From: Mycobacterium sp.
GTDB taxonomy: Bacteria; Actinomycetota; Actinomycetes; Mycobacteriales; Mycobacteriaceae
Assembly (NCBI RefSeq): GCF_029961025.1
Contig: NZ_JASBVP010000002.1
Span: 611,448-675,447 of the forward strand
DNA length: 64,000 nucleotides
Direction: 5' to 3'
The notes beneath the pieces were generated by a model. It was given only the letters and a program-made list of their open reading frames with translations, did no database searches and was not told where the DNA came from. Within the stretch, counting starts at the first letter, position 1. Each line of letters begins with the position of its first letter. The translations under genes and the position numbers were made by a program. This document shows positions 51,182 through 60,311 of this stretch, piece after piece.

Positions 51182-51538
51182 GTGGAGGGTTTGCCGGAGA
51201 TGGATGTGGCGCGGGTGCGGCGGTGGTGTCGGGACAGGGTGCCTGCCCAGGTCGGCGACGCGGTCCGCGTTGAGGTGGATGTTGTTGAGCGTCATCGGAT
51301 GATCGTGGAGTGCCGCCCGCCCTGGCGGGCGTATAGGGGCGCGAGTGGACCAGGTTCACGATCGCTCGGCTGCGCTACACGAAGACTACCGGCATGTGGT
51401 CGTCGTCCTGGTGTGATCGCAAGCTGCGCTTCCACGCCTATGATTTGGTGTCGCCCACTGCCGGTGTCGAGGAGTTATTGGCTGAGGTGGATCGTGATCC
51501 CACCGGGTCGGTCGGTCGGGCCCAACCGAGAGTTTTGC
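51182..51538 (+). pseudogene. DUF3024 protein, frameshifted and cut by an IS30-like element
   Basis: The first frame reads LPEMDVARVRRWCRDRVPAQ then RMIVECRPPWR, the DUF3024 N-terminus. After about 51330 the continuation (RLRYTKTTGMWSS, then WCDRKLRFHAYDLV and ELLAEVDRDPTG) is in other frames. The IS30-like left end at 51539 follows. The gene is dead. Confidence 0.75.
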
Positions 51539-52684
51539 GGGGCCGGTCGTTGATTTCGTCGCGACGCGTTGCAGTTCCTGGGGTGAGATGTGGTCCAGGT
51601 CAATGCCCTTTGGGAAAATAGTCGCGCAGCAAGCCGTTCGTGTTCTCGTTGGAACCCCGCTGCCAGGGCGAGTGCGCGTCACAGAAGAACACCCGTGTGC
51701 CGATGTGGGCGGTGATCTGTTGATGCAGCGCAAGCTCCTTGCCTTGATCCCAGGTCAGCGTCCGGCGAAGATGGGCGGTAAAAAGCGCCCAGTGCGTCGA
51801 TGACGCCATCGCGCATCGCCTCCGCGGTCGGTCGGCTCGTGGGCACGTGGACAAGCATGACAAAGCGGGTGACGCGTTCGACGAGAGTGCCGATCGCCGA
51901 CCGGTTTCCAGCACCCATGAGGCAATCCCCCTCCCAATGCCCGACCTGCACCCGGGCCTCGACCTCGACCGGTCGATCAGCGATCATCGTCATAGCGGTG
52001 AGCCGGCCACGGCGTTTCAGGCCCTGGACCCGGCGTCGGCGCCGCCGGCGCCGCCGTTTGGCCGGACGGGTTAACGCGGTCTTGGGATCATAGATCGCCT
52101 GGTAGATCGACTCGGTACACAGACGGCGCTCGGGCTGGTCAGGAAACCGCACCGGCAGTTCATGGGCAACCCGTTCGGGGGCTCCACCGCTTGCCCAACA
52201 GCTCGGCCACCACAGCGCAGCGCTGCTCATCACGCGCTAGGCGGCGGGTCCGCGGCCGGGATTGCCGCTCGACGCTGAGCCGCTCCCCGTGGCGGGCAGG
52301 GAGCGGCCCTGATCGTTGGCGTTGCGGCGCAGCTCCCGCGAGACCGTCGAGGCCGCCCTGCCCAGCTCCTCGGCGATGGTCCGCACACCGACACCGCCGC
52401 GGTGCACGTCGGCGATCGTTGTCCTCTCGGTCAGCGACACATATCGAGGATGGCGCGGCTTGGGTGCTGCACGGCTCAGCGGATTGTGCGCTCGTAGCGC
52501 CAGCGTGTCCCGGTCCTGCGGTTGATTCCCACGATCCGGCACGCTTGGCGGTTGCTGACCCCTTGCGCAATCAGCCGACCGAACCACTGCTGCTTCTCCA
52601 CGTCGCCGTGTCGGGTCTTTCGCTGCGCTTCTACGACAACCTCCCCATAGCCTCGGTGTCGCGACGTTGACTGGAATCTGCCCC
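51539..52684 (-). mobile_element. IS30-family element, degenerate
   Basis: The minus strand encodes IS30 transposase pieces in several frames: EKQQWFGRLIAQGVSNRQAC (N-terminal HTH), YVSLTERTTIADVHRGGVGV then RTIAEELGRAASTVSRELRR, CTESIYQAIYDPKT, GHWEGDCLMGAGNRSAIGTL, TWDQGKELALHQQI and FCDAHSPWQRGSNENTNGLL. The ends share GGGGC and CGTCGCGAC as imperfect inverted repeats (51539-51565 and 52658-52684). Multiple frameshifts make it inactive. Confidence 0.8.
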
Positions 52685-52691
52685 TCTAGCT

Positions 52692-52901
52692 GATCTTTCC
52701 GCTGGCGGACGAGGCGAGCACGATATCGCTGCTGCGTGACACCATGGCCGGCGGCGGGGTGGCGGCCAACCCGTCGACGGTGTATGTGGCCGCCCCCCGG
52801 GGGTGGCGCAGTTGTCGACTTCGGCGCCGGAAAACGAGCAGGGCTGGTCGATCGTGGAGGGGTTGGCGACACCCGGGGCGCTGCCGGTGTTGGCGGGCTG
52901 A
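52692..52901 (+). pseudogene. 3' fragment of an unidentified gene
   Basis: Directly after the IS30-like end, the plus strand reads IFPLADEASTISLLRDTMAG then NPSTVYVAAP, and after a frameshift at a C6G5 run LSTSAPENEQGWSIVEGLAT and LPVLAG-stop. It looks like the tail of a real gene truncated by the element. I do not recognise it; by position it could be the neighbour of esxF (Rv3906c-like). Confidence 0.4.
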
Positions 52902-52937
52902 GTTGTGGCCGCCCAGGTGCGTGGTTAGGTTTGTCGG

Positions 52938-53249
52938 GTGGCTTCCGATGAGACGCTGCGGGTGGATCCGGCGGCGATGACGGTTGTCGCGCAGGCGCTT
53001 TGTGGTGGCGCCGAGGCGCTGCGGGCCAGGCTGGCTGAGCTGGATGGGCAGGTCGGCCAGATGCTGGGCGGTTGGCAGGGGGTGTCGGGGCGCGCGTATG
53101 CCTCGGCGTGGGAGCTGTGGCATCGCGGGGCCGGTGAGGTGATGCTGGGGTTGTCGATTTTGGCCGAGGCGGTCGGTGGCGCCGGGGTGGAGTTTCAAGA
53201 CAACGAGTCGATCTCGGCGCAGCGGTTGGGGGGTGTGGCCGATGGCTGA
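52938..53249 (+). CDS. esxF: WXG100 protein EsxF
   Basis: A 103-residue WXG100 protein: DETLRVDPAAMTVVAQALCG, LAELDGQVGQMLGGWQGVSG (WQG turn), AYASAWELWHRGAGEVMLGL. It closely resembles M. tuberculosis EsxF (Rv3905c). EsxE and EsxF form a pore-forming heterodimer needed for export of the CpnT toxin. GTG start; its stop overlaps esxE. Confidence 0.9.
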   Translation: MASDETLRVDPAAMTVVAQALCGGAEALRARLAELDGQVGQMLGGWQGVSGRAYASAWELWHRGAGEVMLGLSILAEAVGGAGVEFQDNESISAQRLGGVADG

Positions 53250-53532
53250 GGCGTTTCGGGTGGATCCGGCGGCGTTGGCCGAGGCGGTGGAGCGGATGGG
53301 TGAGTTTCAGCGTTATGCCGAAAGCATGCTGGGTGAGATCGATTCGTTGGTGACCACTCTGCATGCCACGTGGTCGGGGCAGGCGGCGGCGGCTCATGTG
53401 CTGGCGCATCGGCATTGGGCTGGTGGTGAGCAGATGATGCGCGTGGCGCTGGCGCGGCTGCAGGAAGCGGGTGGCACCGCGCACACCAACTTCACCGGGG
53501 TGATGGCACAGAATCTGAGCATGTGGTCATGA
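53242..53532 (+). CDS. esxE: WXG100 protein EsxE
   Basis: A 96-residue WXG100 protein: AEAFRVDPAALAEAVERMGE, LVTTLHATWSGQAAAAHVLA (WSG turn), GVMAQNLSMWS at the C-terminus, as in Rv3904c. It partners EsxF. ATG 53242 lies inside the end of esxF (eight-base overlap). Four bases separate its stop from the toxin ATG, so the three genes form one unit. Confidence 0.9.
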   Translation: MAEAFRVDPAALAEAVERMGEFQRYAESMLGEIDSLVTTLHATWSGQAAAAHVLAHRHWAGGEQMMRVALARLQEAGGTAHTNFTGVMAQNLSMWS

Positions 53533-55221
53533 GCTGATGGCGCCGCTGGCGGTGGATCCTGCTGCCTTGGATGGCGCGGGGGCCGCGGTGGTGGCGGTCG
53601 GCGAGGGTTTGGTGGCGGCGGTGGGGGCGCTGACCGGGGGTTTTGGGGCGAACACGGGTCAGGATGCCGCCGGTGAGGTGTTCGGGCTGCAGTATCAGGA
53701 TGCGGCCGAGTCGGTGTTGACGGCGGCGGCCGCTGCGGTCAATGCGTGCCGGGGCACCGGGTTCAAGGTCCAGGTGTCGGCGTCTAATTACTCGCGGGCG
53801 GAGGCGGCGTCGACGCTGGGTGGGGGTGCGCAGGTGTTGGTGACGCCGACGGCCCCGGGTGAGTTCGCGGCCCCCGGGGCGCCGTGGACCCTGGGTCCCG
53901 GGGTGCCGCCCCCGCCGCTGTGGGCGCTGGTGCAGGCGTTTGTCGGGGATGTGTGGCCGGATGGCAACCCGGCGCAGATGCACGCCGCCGCGGCCTGCTG
54001 GCGCACGTTTGCTGGCGCGCTTCATGGCGTGAAAGACGCGCTGGCCGGCCCGAATTCGGTGGTGGGCGCGCAGCGGATCCCCGAGGGTGAGCTGATTGGG
54101 CGGGCGTTAGCGACGCTGGGCACCGACATCGCCGGCATCGGCGCACAGTGCGACAGGCTGGCTAAGGGCCTGGATGATTTCGCGCAAGACGTGGCCCGCA
54201 CCCAGGACGCGATCCGGGATCTGCTGCACCGGTTGGGGTCAGTGTCGGGCCTTGTTCACGAGCTGGTGGAGGTTGTCACGGGTCACGGCCTTGAGGAGGT
54301 CAAAAAGATCGCCGAGGACATTAAGGCGGTGCTGGGTAACCTGATGCGCCAAGCCCAGGCCCGCCAGCAGCTGCTGCGCGAGGGCATGCAGGTGCTTGAC
54401 GGGCTGGTGCGGGGGTTACAGATCTATGTGCGCGCCGAGATCACCCATTTTGTGGGTGAGGAGGTCGGCAACCCGCTGGCGACGGTGTTTGATACCTACA
54501 CCAATGTGGGTGAGGGGGTGCTTAAGGGCGCTGCGGGGATGGGGGAAAGCCTCCAGCAGCTTGACCCGGCCCGGTTCGCCTACGACCCCAAGGGTGCGGC
54601 GGCCGCCTGGGAGGGCCTGGCCAAAGGTGTCGCCGAGACCCTGGCGGTGGGGGATCCCGCTTTTGCTCCCCTGCTCGATGCACTGGATCCGCAGGCGCGC
54701 ACCACCTTGGCCAGGGGACTGCTGCATGCCGAGGAGTGGCGCGCTGACCGGCCCGGTTTGGGGGCCGGGGAAAACCTGTTTGACATCGCGATGCTGGGGA
54801 TCCCCGGGCTCGGGGAAGCCGGTGCCGCCGGTGAAGCCGCCGAGGCGGCCGATGCCGCCGGCACCGTCGGCCGCGGCGGGCGCGCCCTGGGCGAGGCGGG
54901 TGACCTGGGTCGGGTCAGCGGCGCCTGGGGTGATATCGGCAAGACCTCCGACGCTTTAACAAGAGATCTTCAAAACGTCGGCGGCAATCTACCCAAGAGC
55001 GACCCACCGGCCGGAGGTCGCCCGACGGGCCTGCCGCCGCCGGGGCCCGGTGAGCCGCCCGTCAGGCCGGGCCCACCCGTGGAGTCAGCGCCCACACCCA
55101 AAGCTGAGCCGGGGCAGCCGGAGACCCCGGTCGGCCCGCGCGAATCCGTCGATCCTGGTGCTAATCTGTCTTCACCCGGCGCGCGGGATCCCGCGTCTGT
55201 TCCGCCGGGGGGCCAGCCACC
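53347..55221 (+). repeat. 1,875-bp exact direct repeat with 60672-62546
   Basis: The segment from inside esxE to CpnT residue 561 recurs 7,325 bp downstream without a visible difference; all reading frames of both copies are identical. It ends abruptly at the start of the variable C-terminal region. Confidence 0.92.
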
Positions 55222-55927
55222 CCTACCGGCTGCACCAGGCGAACCCTTGCCGTCAAGCGGTATCCACCCCTCTGAACCGGCGCCCGCGCCGGCCCACACA
55301 CCTCCGGGGCCGCACGCCCCTGGCTCTCCACCCGCGGGGAGCCGTTCACCCGAGCCACCTACCCCGGCCGACGAGCCGCCGCATGGACCCAATTCGCATC
55401 CGCCCGGCGACGGGTCACCGACCCAGCACGGAAGTCCTCACGGGGACGATGGCGCCAGCAACGAGACGACTAATCTTGAAAGTAGCTTCGTCGGCCCTTA
55501 TCAATTGCCGGCTCCCGAACTTGTTACCCCACCTCCAGATGGCGCATTTTTCTGGTCTGGAAGAACTGCCGAGGGACTTGGAATTGGGCCCGAGTCAGCC
55601 GGTGGTAACGGCGCAGCGGATCTGTATGCGGCGTCGCATGAGGGAACCACACTGGAACGGTTGCTGGAACAAAACGGTATAATACCACCCGAGTTCAGTT
55701 TTGATGACCCCGTAGCACAAGAATGGTGGTCTAGGGTTTCTGGGATGTATGCTGAAAATGTGCGGGGTGAGATTCATGCAGTTATAGGATCGAATCTGCG
55801 TCCAGGCAGCGTGTGGGAAACGGTTGAACTTCCACGACTCATTGATAACCCAAATGTGACTAAGATAGTGATCATCGACCCAGAGACCGGTTCTGAAACC
55901 ACTATCTTTGAGCGCGGAAAGTATTGA
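53537..55927 (+). CDS. CpnT-like polymorphic toxin with ARC/CD38-like NADase tip
   Basis: A 796-residue protein. Residues 1-480 match the CpnT N-terminal channel/export domain (MAPLAVDPAALDGAGAAVVA; M. tuberculosis CpnT begins MAPLAVDPAALDSAGGAVVA). A 170-residue Pro-rich linker follows. The last 130 residues are not TNT. They show FFWSGR (Trp673), GTTLERLL (Glu707), EWWSRVSGMYAENVRGEIHA (Trp731), GSVWETVELPRL (Glu764) and NPNVTKIVIID. This resembles CD38/ADP-ribosyl cyclases, whose Trp, TLE-Glu, Trp and catalytic Glu residues appear in this order. It would consume or cyclise NAD+. The tip is AT-richer than the body. The family call is inference, and experiment is lacking. Confidence 0.8.
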   Translation: MAPLAVDPAALDGAGAAVVAVGEGLVAAVGALTGGFGANTGQDAAGEVFGLQYQDAAESVLTAAAAAVNACRGTGFKVQVSASNYSRAEAASTLGGGAQVLVTPTAPGEFAAPGAPWTLGPGVPPPPLWALVQAFVGDVWPDGNPAQMHAAAACWRTFAGALHGVKDALAGPNSVVGAQRIPEGELIGRALATLGTDIAGIGAQCDRLAKGLDDFAQDVARTQDAIRDLLHRLGSVSGLVHELVEVVTGHGLEEVKKIAEDIKAVLGNLMRQAQARQQLLREGMQVLDGLVRGLQIYVRAEITHFVGEEVGNPLATVFDTYTNVGEGVLKGAAGMGESLQQLDPARFAYDPKGAAAAWEGLAKGVAETLAVGDPAFAPLLDALDPQARTTLARGLLHAEEWRADRPGLGAGENLFDIAMLGIPGLGEAGAAGEAAEAADAAGTVGRGGRALGEAGDLGRVSGAWGDIGKTSDALTRDLQNVGGNLPKSDPPAGGRPTGLPPPGPGEPPVRPGPPVESAPTPKAEPGQPETPVGPRESVDPGANLSSPGARDPASVPPGGQPPLPAAPGEPLPSSGIHPSEPAPAPAHTPPGPHAPGSPPAGSRSPEPPTPADEPPHGPNSHPPGDGSPTQHGSPHGDDGASNETTNLESSFVGPYQLPAPELVTPPPDGAFFWSGRTAEGLGIGPESAGGNGAADLYAASHEGTTLERLLEQNGIIPPEFSFDDPVAQEWWSRVSGMYAENVRGEIHAVIGSNLRPGSVWETVELPRLIDNPNVTKIVIIDPETGSETTIFERGKY

Positions 55928-55931
55928 ACTG

Positions 55932-56225
55932 ATGGATGCGGATGCAATTAACGCGGCTGTTGTAGCTGCAATCAAAGGGTCGCGGATTCCACGCATTGAC
56001 AAGGAAAAGATCTTAGAAATATTCGGAACGGCGCAAGGTGAAGTACTCGCCGCGAAGGTTTCAGAACTAGTACGGGAGGCTGTCAGTATGCCCATAGAAT
56101 GGGGAAACATGACATTAGAGCAAGGTGTGAATGACATTCTGCAACGGTTTCACGAGAGGCACCCAGAGCTGTCTCGAGAGGCGCTACATGAAATCGGACG
56201 ATGCGTTGGATGGAACCTTCGCTAA
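55932..56225 (+). CDS. Putative immunity protein for the ARC-like toxin
   Basis: A 97-residue, helical protein (MDADAINAAVVAAIKGSRIP, then MTLEQGVNDILQRFHERHPE) starting four bases after the toxin stop, the normal place of a cognate immunity gene. It has the same lower GC as the toxin tip. No family recognised. The stop TAA lies within the 6-bp target duplication of the following IS1634 element, so the gene is undamaged. An in-frame start at 55908 would overlap the toxin gene. Confidence 0.6.
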   Translation: MDADAINAAVVAAIKGSRIPRIDKEKILEIFGTAQGEVLAAKVSELVREAVSMPIEWGNMTLEQGVNDILQRFHERHPELSREALHEIGRCVGWNLR

Positions 56226-56226
56226 C

Positions 56227-58213
56227 CCCAAGTTACGGCGGGTCAGTTAGGCAATTTGGGGGTTGAGCTGGGGTCTGTGCGGGTTGGTCTGCCGAAGGTG
56301 TAGCCAGTGAATATGGTGTGTTGATGCTATTGATTGACGAGTTCGCCTTGTAATATTCAGTTATGGTCAAACCTGTGCGGATGCACGTAGCCCGGACTCC
56401 GAGCAAATATGTGGACAAGGCCGGCAACGTGCACCGCTATGAGTCGGTGCTGGTGCGTCGCACCTACCGCGACGGGACGAAGGTCCGCCACGAGACCCTG
56501 GCCAACCTGTCCAAGTTGCCCGCGGAGGTGATCGCCGCGATCGAGGCGACGCTGAAGGGACAGGTGATGGTGCCTGCCCAGTCGGCCTGCACCATCACCC
56601 GCTCGCTGCCGCACGGGCATGTGGCCGCAGTGGCGGCGATGGCGCGTCGGCTGGGGTTTCCGGCGCTCCTGGGTCCGGCGTGTCGATCCCGCGATCTGGT
56701 GCTGGGGTTGGTTATTTCGCGGGTGATCCGTCCGGCGTCCAAGCTGTCAACGTTGTCGCGGTGGGCCGATACCACCTTGGGGCCCGACCTGGACGTGGCT
56801 GGCGCCTCCACCGATGAGGTGTATGCCGCGATGGACTGGCTGGCGAATCGTCAGGACGCGATCGAGAAGAAGCTGGCCGCTAAACACCTTGGGCCAGCGG
56901 CGAACCCGTCACGGATGGCGTTGTTCGATCTGACCAGCTCATGGGTGACCGGGCGGTGCTGTGAGCTGGCCGCCCATGGCTATTCCCGCGACGGCAAAAA
57001 GGGCCTGCCGCAGATCAACTACGGGGTGCTCACCGACCCGGCCGGACGCCCCGTGGCGGTGCGGGTGTTTTCCGGAGATACCGCCGACCCGGTCGCGTTC
57101 ACCGACATCGTCGAGGTGCTGCGCGACACGTTCGGGTTGACCCGGCTGGTGCTGGTGGGGGATCGCGGCATGATCACCAGTGCACGCATCAGCGCACTGA
57201 GAGAGCTTAACACCGATGCGGGAACCGGTTTCGGGTGGATCACCGCCCTGCGTGCACCCCAGATCGCCACCCTGGCCGCCGACAAGGGACCGCTGCAGAT
57301 GAGCCTGTTCGACACCCAAGATCTCGCCGAGATCGCCCACCCCGACTACCCCGGGGAACGGTTGATCGCCTGCCGCAACCCCGCCCTGGCCGCCGAGCGG
57401 GCCCGCAAACGCGCCGCGCTGCTAGCCGCCACCGAGGCCGACCTGGCCGCCATCGCCGAGCGGGTGGCCCGCGGCACCCTCAAGGGGGCAGGCAAGATCG
57501 GTGAAGCCGTTGGGCGGATCATCGTCAAACACAACGTGGGCAAGCATTTTCACCGCACCATCACCGACACCAGCTTCACCTACCAGCGTGACCAGGCCGG
57601 CATCGATGCCGAGGCCAGCCTCGATGGCATCTACGTGCTGCGCACCAGCGTCGACGCCGATACCCTCACCCCAGCAGCCGTGGTGGAAAGCTACAAAAAC
57701 CTCGCCCACGTCGAGCGCGACTTCCGCAGCATCAAGGCCGATGATCTGGATCTGCGGCCCATCCATCACCGCCTCGATAAGCGTGTCCGCGCCCACGTGC
57801 TGATCTGCCTGCTGGCCTGCTACCTGGTCTGGCACCTGCGTAAAGCCTGGGCGTCGCTGACCTTCACCGACGAACACCCACCCGCCCGCGACAACCCCGT
57901 CGCGCCCGCACAACGCTCACCACAGGCCCAGGCCAAAGCCTCGACCCAGCACGACCCAGACGGTAACCCGCTGCGCAGCTTCCGCGGCCTGCTCGATCAC
58001 CTAGCGACCCTGACCCGCAACGACATTCACTACCACGGCACCAACGCCACGGTACCCACACTGGCCGAACCCACCCCCGACCAACGCCGCGCCTTCGACC
58101 TTATCGGCACCCCCATCCCGCTGACCGCCGCGTAGCCAGAACCACGACCCCACACCACCAGCAAAAACCCACGTCAGCCACGAATCCACCCACCCAAACC
58201 GCCGCAACTTCGG
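56227..58213 (+). mobile_element. IS1634-family insertion sequence
   Basis: Terminal inverted repeats CCCAAGTTACGGCGGGT (left) and CCGAAGTTGCGGCGGTT (right, read inwards) match at 14 of 17 positions. The element is flanked by a perfect 6-bp target duplication GCTAAC (56221-56226 and 58214-58219). Length 1,987 bp. It contains one intact transposase gene. The intact duplication argues for a recent insertion. Confidence 0.9.
56363..58135 (+). CDS. IS1634-family transposase
   Basis: A 590-residue IS4-superfamily DDE transposase: SKYVDKAGNVHRYESVLVRR at the start; acidic residues in MALFDLTSSW, LVLVGDRGMI and AHVERDFRSIKADDLDLRPI (DDE with the YREK-like region); then HHRLDKRVRAHVLICLLACY. Full length and unbroken, so possibly active. 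Confidence 0.9.
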   Translation: MVKPVRMHVARTPSKYVDKAGNVHRYESVLVRRTYRDGTKVRHETLANLSKLPAEVIAAIEATLKGQVMVPAQSACTITRSLPHGHVAAVAAMARRLGFPALLGPACRSRDLVLGLVISRVIRPASKLSTLSRWADTTLGPDLDVAGASTDEVYAAMDWLANRQDAIEKKLAAKHLGPAANPSRMALFDLTSSWVTGRCCELAAHGYSRDGKKGLPQINYGVLTDPAGRPVAVRVFSGDTADPVAFTDIVEVLRDTFGLTRLVLVGDRGMITSARISALRELNTDAGTGFGWITALRAPQIATLAADKGPLQMSLFDTQDLAEIAHPDYPGERLIACRNPALAAERARKRAALLAATEADLAAIAERVARGTLKGAGKIGEAVGRIIVKHNVGKHFHRTITDTSFTYQRDQAGIDAEASLDGIYVLRTSVDADTLTPAAVVESYKNLAHVERDFRSIKADDLDLRPIHHRLDKRVRAHVLICLLACYLVWHLRKAWASLTFTDEHPPARDNPVAPAQRSPQAQAKASTQHDPDGNPLRSFRGLLDHLATLTRNDIHYHGTNATVPTLAEPTPDQRRAFDLIGTPIPLTAA

Positions 58214-58285
58214 GCTAACACTGCAGTCACCGAATTCGTCTGCAGTTTCGAACTGCACTGGTAACAGGATAATCGGCAAAATTGG

Positions 58286-59711
58286 GGCTCTTCGCGGTTG
58301 AGGGTGTAGAGGTGGTCGGCGCGTCGCTGCCGGGATAGGGGTCGAGGTCTCCCGAGGATGAGGATTCCTACGCATCTTAACTGGGAGACCTCGACGTGCC
58401 TGACGCTACCGTCGCTTGCCCCGATCTGACCATCTGCCGCCTTGATGAGCTCGGGCTGGAGGTGACCGGACAACGCCTGCAACCTGATCGGGCGGTGCTG
58501 GCGTGCCGGATCAGCGATGACGACTCGTGGTGTCGCCGCTGCGGGGAACGGGGCAGCGTGTGTGACAGCGTCACCCGTCAACTTGTGCACGAGCCATTCG
58601 GATGGCGGCCCACGACCTTGCTGGTCACCGTGCGCCGGAACCGGTGTGCCGGCTGTGCGCATGTGTGGCGCCAAGACAGCAGCAAGGCCGCCGAGCCACG
58701 GGCCAAGCTCTCCCGCCGGGGGTTGCGCTGGGCGCTTAAAGCCCTCGTCTGCCAGCACCTGAGCATGGCGCGGGTCGCCGAGGCGCTGGCGGTGTCGTGG
58801 AAGACCGCCAACAACGCGGTGCTCACCGAAGGCCAGCGGGCACTCATCGCTGATCCGGCCCGCTTCGACGGGGTGGCGGTAATCGGGGTCGACGAACACG
58901 TGTGGCGCCATACCCGTCGTGGCGACAAGTACGTCACCGTCATCATCGACCTGACCCCCGTGAGGGATAAGACCGATGCGGCCTGACTCTTGGACATAGT
59001 TGAGGGCCGCTCGAAGCGAGCTTTCCAGCAGTGGCTTGCCCAGCGTGAGCAGTCCTGGCGTGACAGCCTGGAAGTTGTCGCCATGGAGGGCTTTTCCGGG
59101 TTCAAGACCGCCACCGCCGAAGAGCTGCCCGACGCGGCGACGGTGACGGGTCGATCCCTTTCATGTGGTCCGGGTTGGCCGGCAACGCCCTCGACGAGTG
59201 CCGGCGCCGGGTCCAGCTGGGCACCTGCGGGCACCGCGGCCGCAAGACCGACCCGCTCTACGCCTGCCGGCGGACCCTGCAGACCGGGGCCGATCTGCTC
59301 ACCGACAAGCAGAAAGCCCGGCTGACGGCCCTGTTCACCCTCGATGCCCACGCCGAGGTCGAAGCCACCTGCACGATGTATCAGCGCGCCGTGGCCGCCT
59401 ACCGAGAACCCGACCGCAAGAAAGGCCGCGCCATGCTGGAAGCGCTGATCGCCACACTCAGCACCGGTGTCCCCAAGCCCCTACAGGAACTGATCACCCT
59501 TGGCCGCACGCTGAAGAAACGCGCCGCCGACATCCTGGCCTACTTCGACCGGCCCGGCACGTCCAACGGCCCCACCGAAGCGATCAACGGCCGCCTCGGA
59601 CACCTCCGAGGATCCGCCCTGGGATTTCGCAACCTCACCAACTACATCGCCCGATCGCTACTGGAAACCGGCGGATTCAGAGCCCGACTACACAGTCATT
59701 TATGAAGAGCC
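58286..59711 (+). mobile_element. ISL3-family element, inactivated
   Basis: Both ends carry GGCTCTTC as inverted repeats (58286-58293 and 59704-59711), typical of ISL3. Flanks AAAATTGG (58278-58285) and ACAATTGG (59712-59719) form an 8-bp target duplication with one mismatch. The transposase inside is broken. Confidence 0.85.
58396..59705 (+). pseudogene. ISL3-family transposase, broken
   Basis: The N-terminal part (58396-58986) has the ISL3 zinc-finger SWCRRCGERGSVCDSVTR with RNRCAGCAHVW, and the first catalytic Asp in VAVIGVDEHVWRH. It is stopped by TGA at 58984. The sequence continues (LLDIVEGRSKRAFQQWLAQR, EGFSGFKTATAEELPDA), then shifts frame near 59150, where VMDPFHVVR is expected. The C-terminal part ends YFDRPGTSNGPTEAINGRLG and GFRNLTNYIARSLLETGGF. 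At least two lesions; inactive. Confidence 0.85.
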
Positions 59712-60051
59712 ACAATTGGTATGGTCGAATTCGTACCCACGTTGGATTGTGTTTCCAAGCAGGGAGATTGACGCACTTATGGATGCGACCAAGGGTGACC
59801 CCGCTGCACTGGAAAAGGCGCTCGGACTGCCCGACGGTTATTTAAAGGGCAATGTAATCCGCGTCGACATCCGCAACCTGCAGGACTATAACTTAAGAAT
59901 ACCATCGGGTAACGAACCGGGTGTGAACGCCAAGTGGATTCCGGGTGGGTTATTGCCTCAAGGAATGCCCGAAGCGGTCATTGACGGCTTCAAAGTTCCG
60001 CTAGAAGATCTGACAGTAGATGATCGTCCAGATGTGGGAGGGAATGAATGA
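59712..60051 (+). pseudogene. Orphan toxin C-terminal tip
   Basis: Reading LVWSNSYPRWIVFPSREIDA, EKALGLPDGYLKGNVIRVDI, YNLRIPSGNEPGVNAKWIPG and MPEAVIDGF, this 110-residue frame looks like the C-terminal domain of a secreted polymorphic toxin. It has no body: upstream is the ISL3 end, and before that an in-frame stop. It is AT-richer than the region. Its TGA overlaps the ATG of an immunity-like frame (ATGA). I cannot name the toxin fold. Confidence 0.55.
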
Positions 60052-60311
60052 AATTTGAGAAAACTTACTTTTCCAGGGAAGGACGATACTGACTTGGAAA
60101 GGAAACAGATTCAGATCGATATTACCTTGGAATCCCGATCTCGAACGCAATGGTCGATTACATCGAATTCTATTGGATTTCCGATGCACAATACCACACC
60201 TTCCTTGAAAACCCAAATTTAGCGTTCGAATTCGACGAGCCGTGTCGTCGGCGTGAACATGATGACCTTCTCGTTTACACGCCCGGAAGTGATCGTGGAA
60301 CTCCCAGGTAG
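60048..60311 (+). pseudogene. Immunity gene with an in-frame TGA
   Basis: From ATG 60048 the frame reads MKFEKTYFSREGRY, a TGA at 60090-60092, then continues in the same frame LGKETDSDRYYLGIPISNAM, VDYIEFYWISDAQY and REHDDLLVYTPGSDRGTP to a TAG. The RYxLGIPxSN...VDYxE...RRREHDDLL pattern is typical of a small family found beside toxin tips. The stop probably replaced a Trp. The protein would be lost unless a downstream start is used. Confidence 0.6.

Noticed and set aside
58396..59705. Programmed frameshift in the ISL3 transposase
   Set aside because: ISL3 enzymes are made from one frame; there is a true in-frame TGA plus a separate shift with extra G bases, so it is a pseudogene.
59716..60051. 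The orphan tip as a complete stand-alone gene
   Set aside because: Its apparent start lies at the ISL3 target duplication, there is an in-frame stop just upstream of the insertion site, and no export domain or ribosome-binding site is present.
60090..60092. TGA in the orphan immunity gene read as selenocysteine or stop read-through
   Set aside because: No SECIS-like hairpin, no selenoprotein family, and a Trp-to-stop change in a decaying cassette is simpler.
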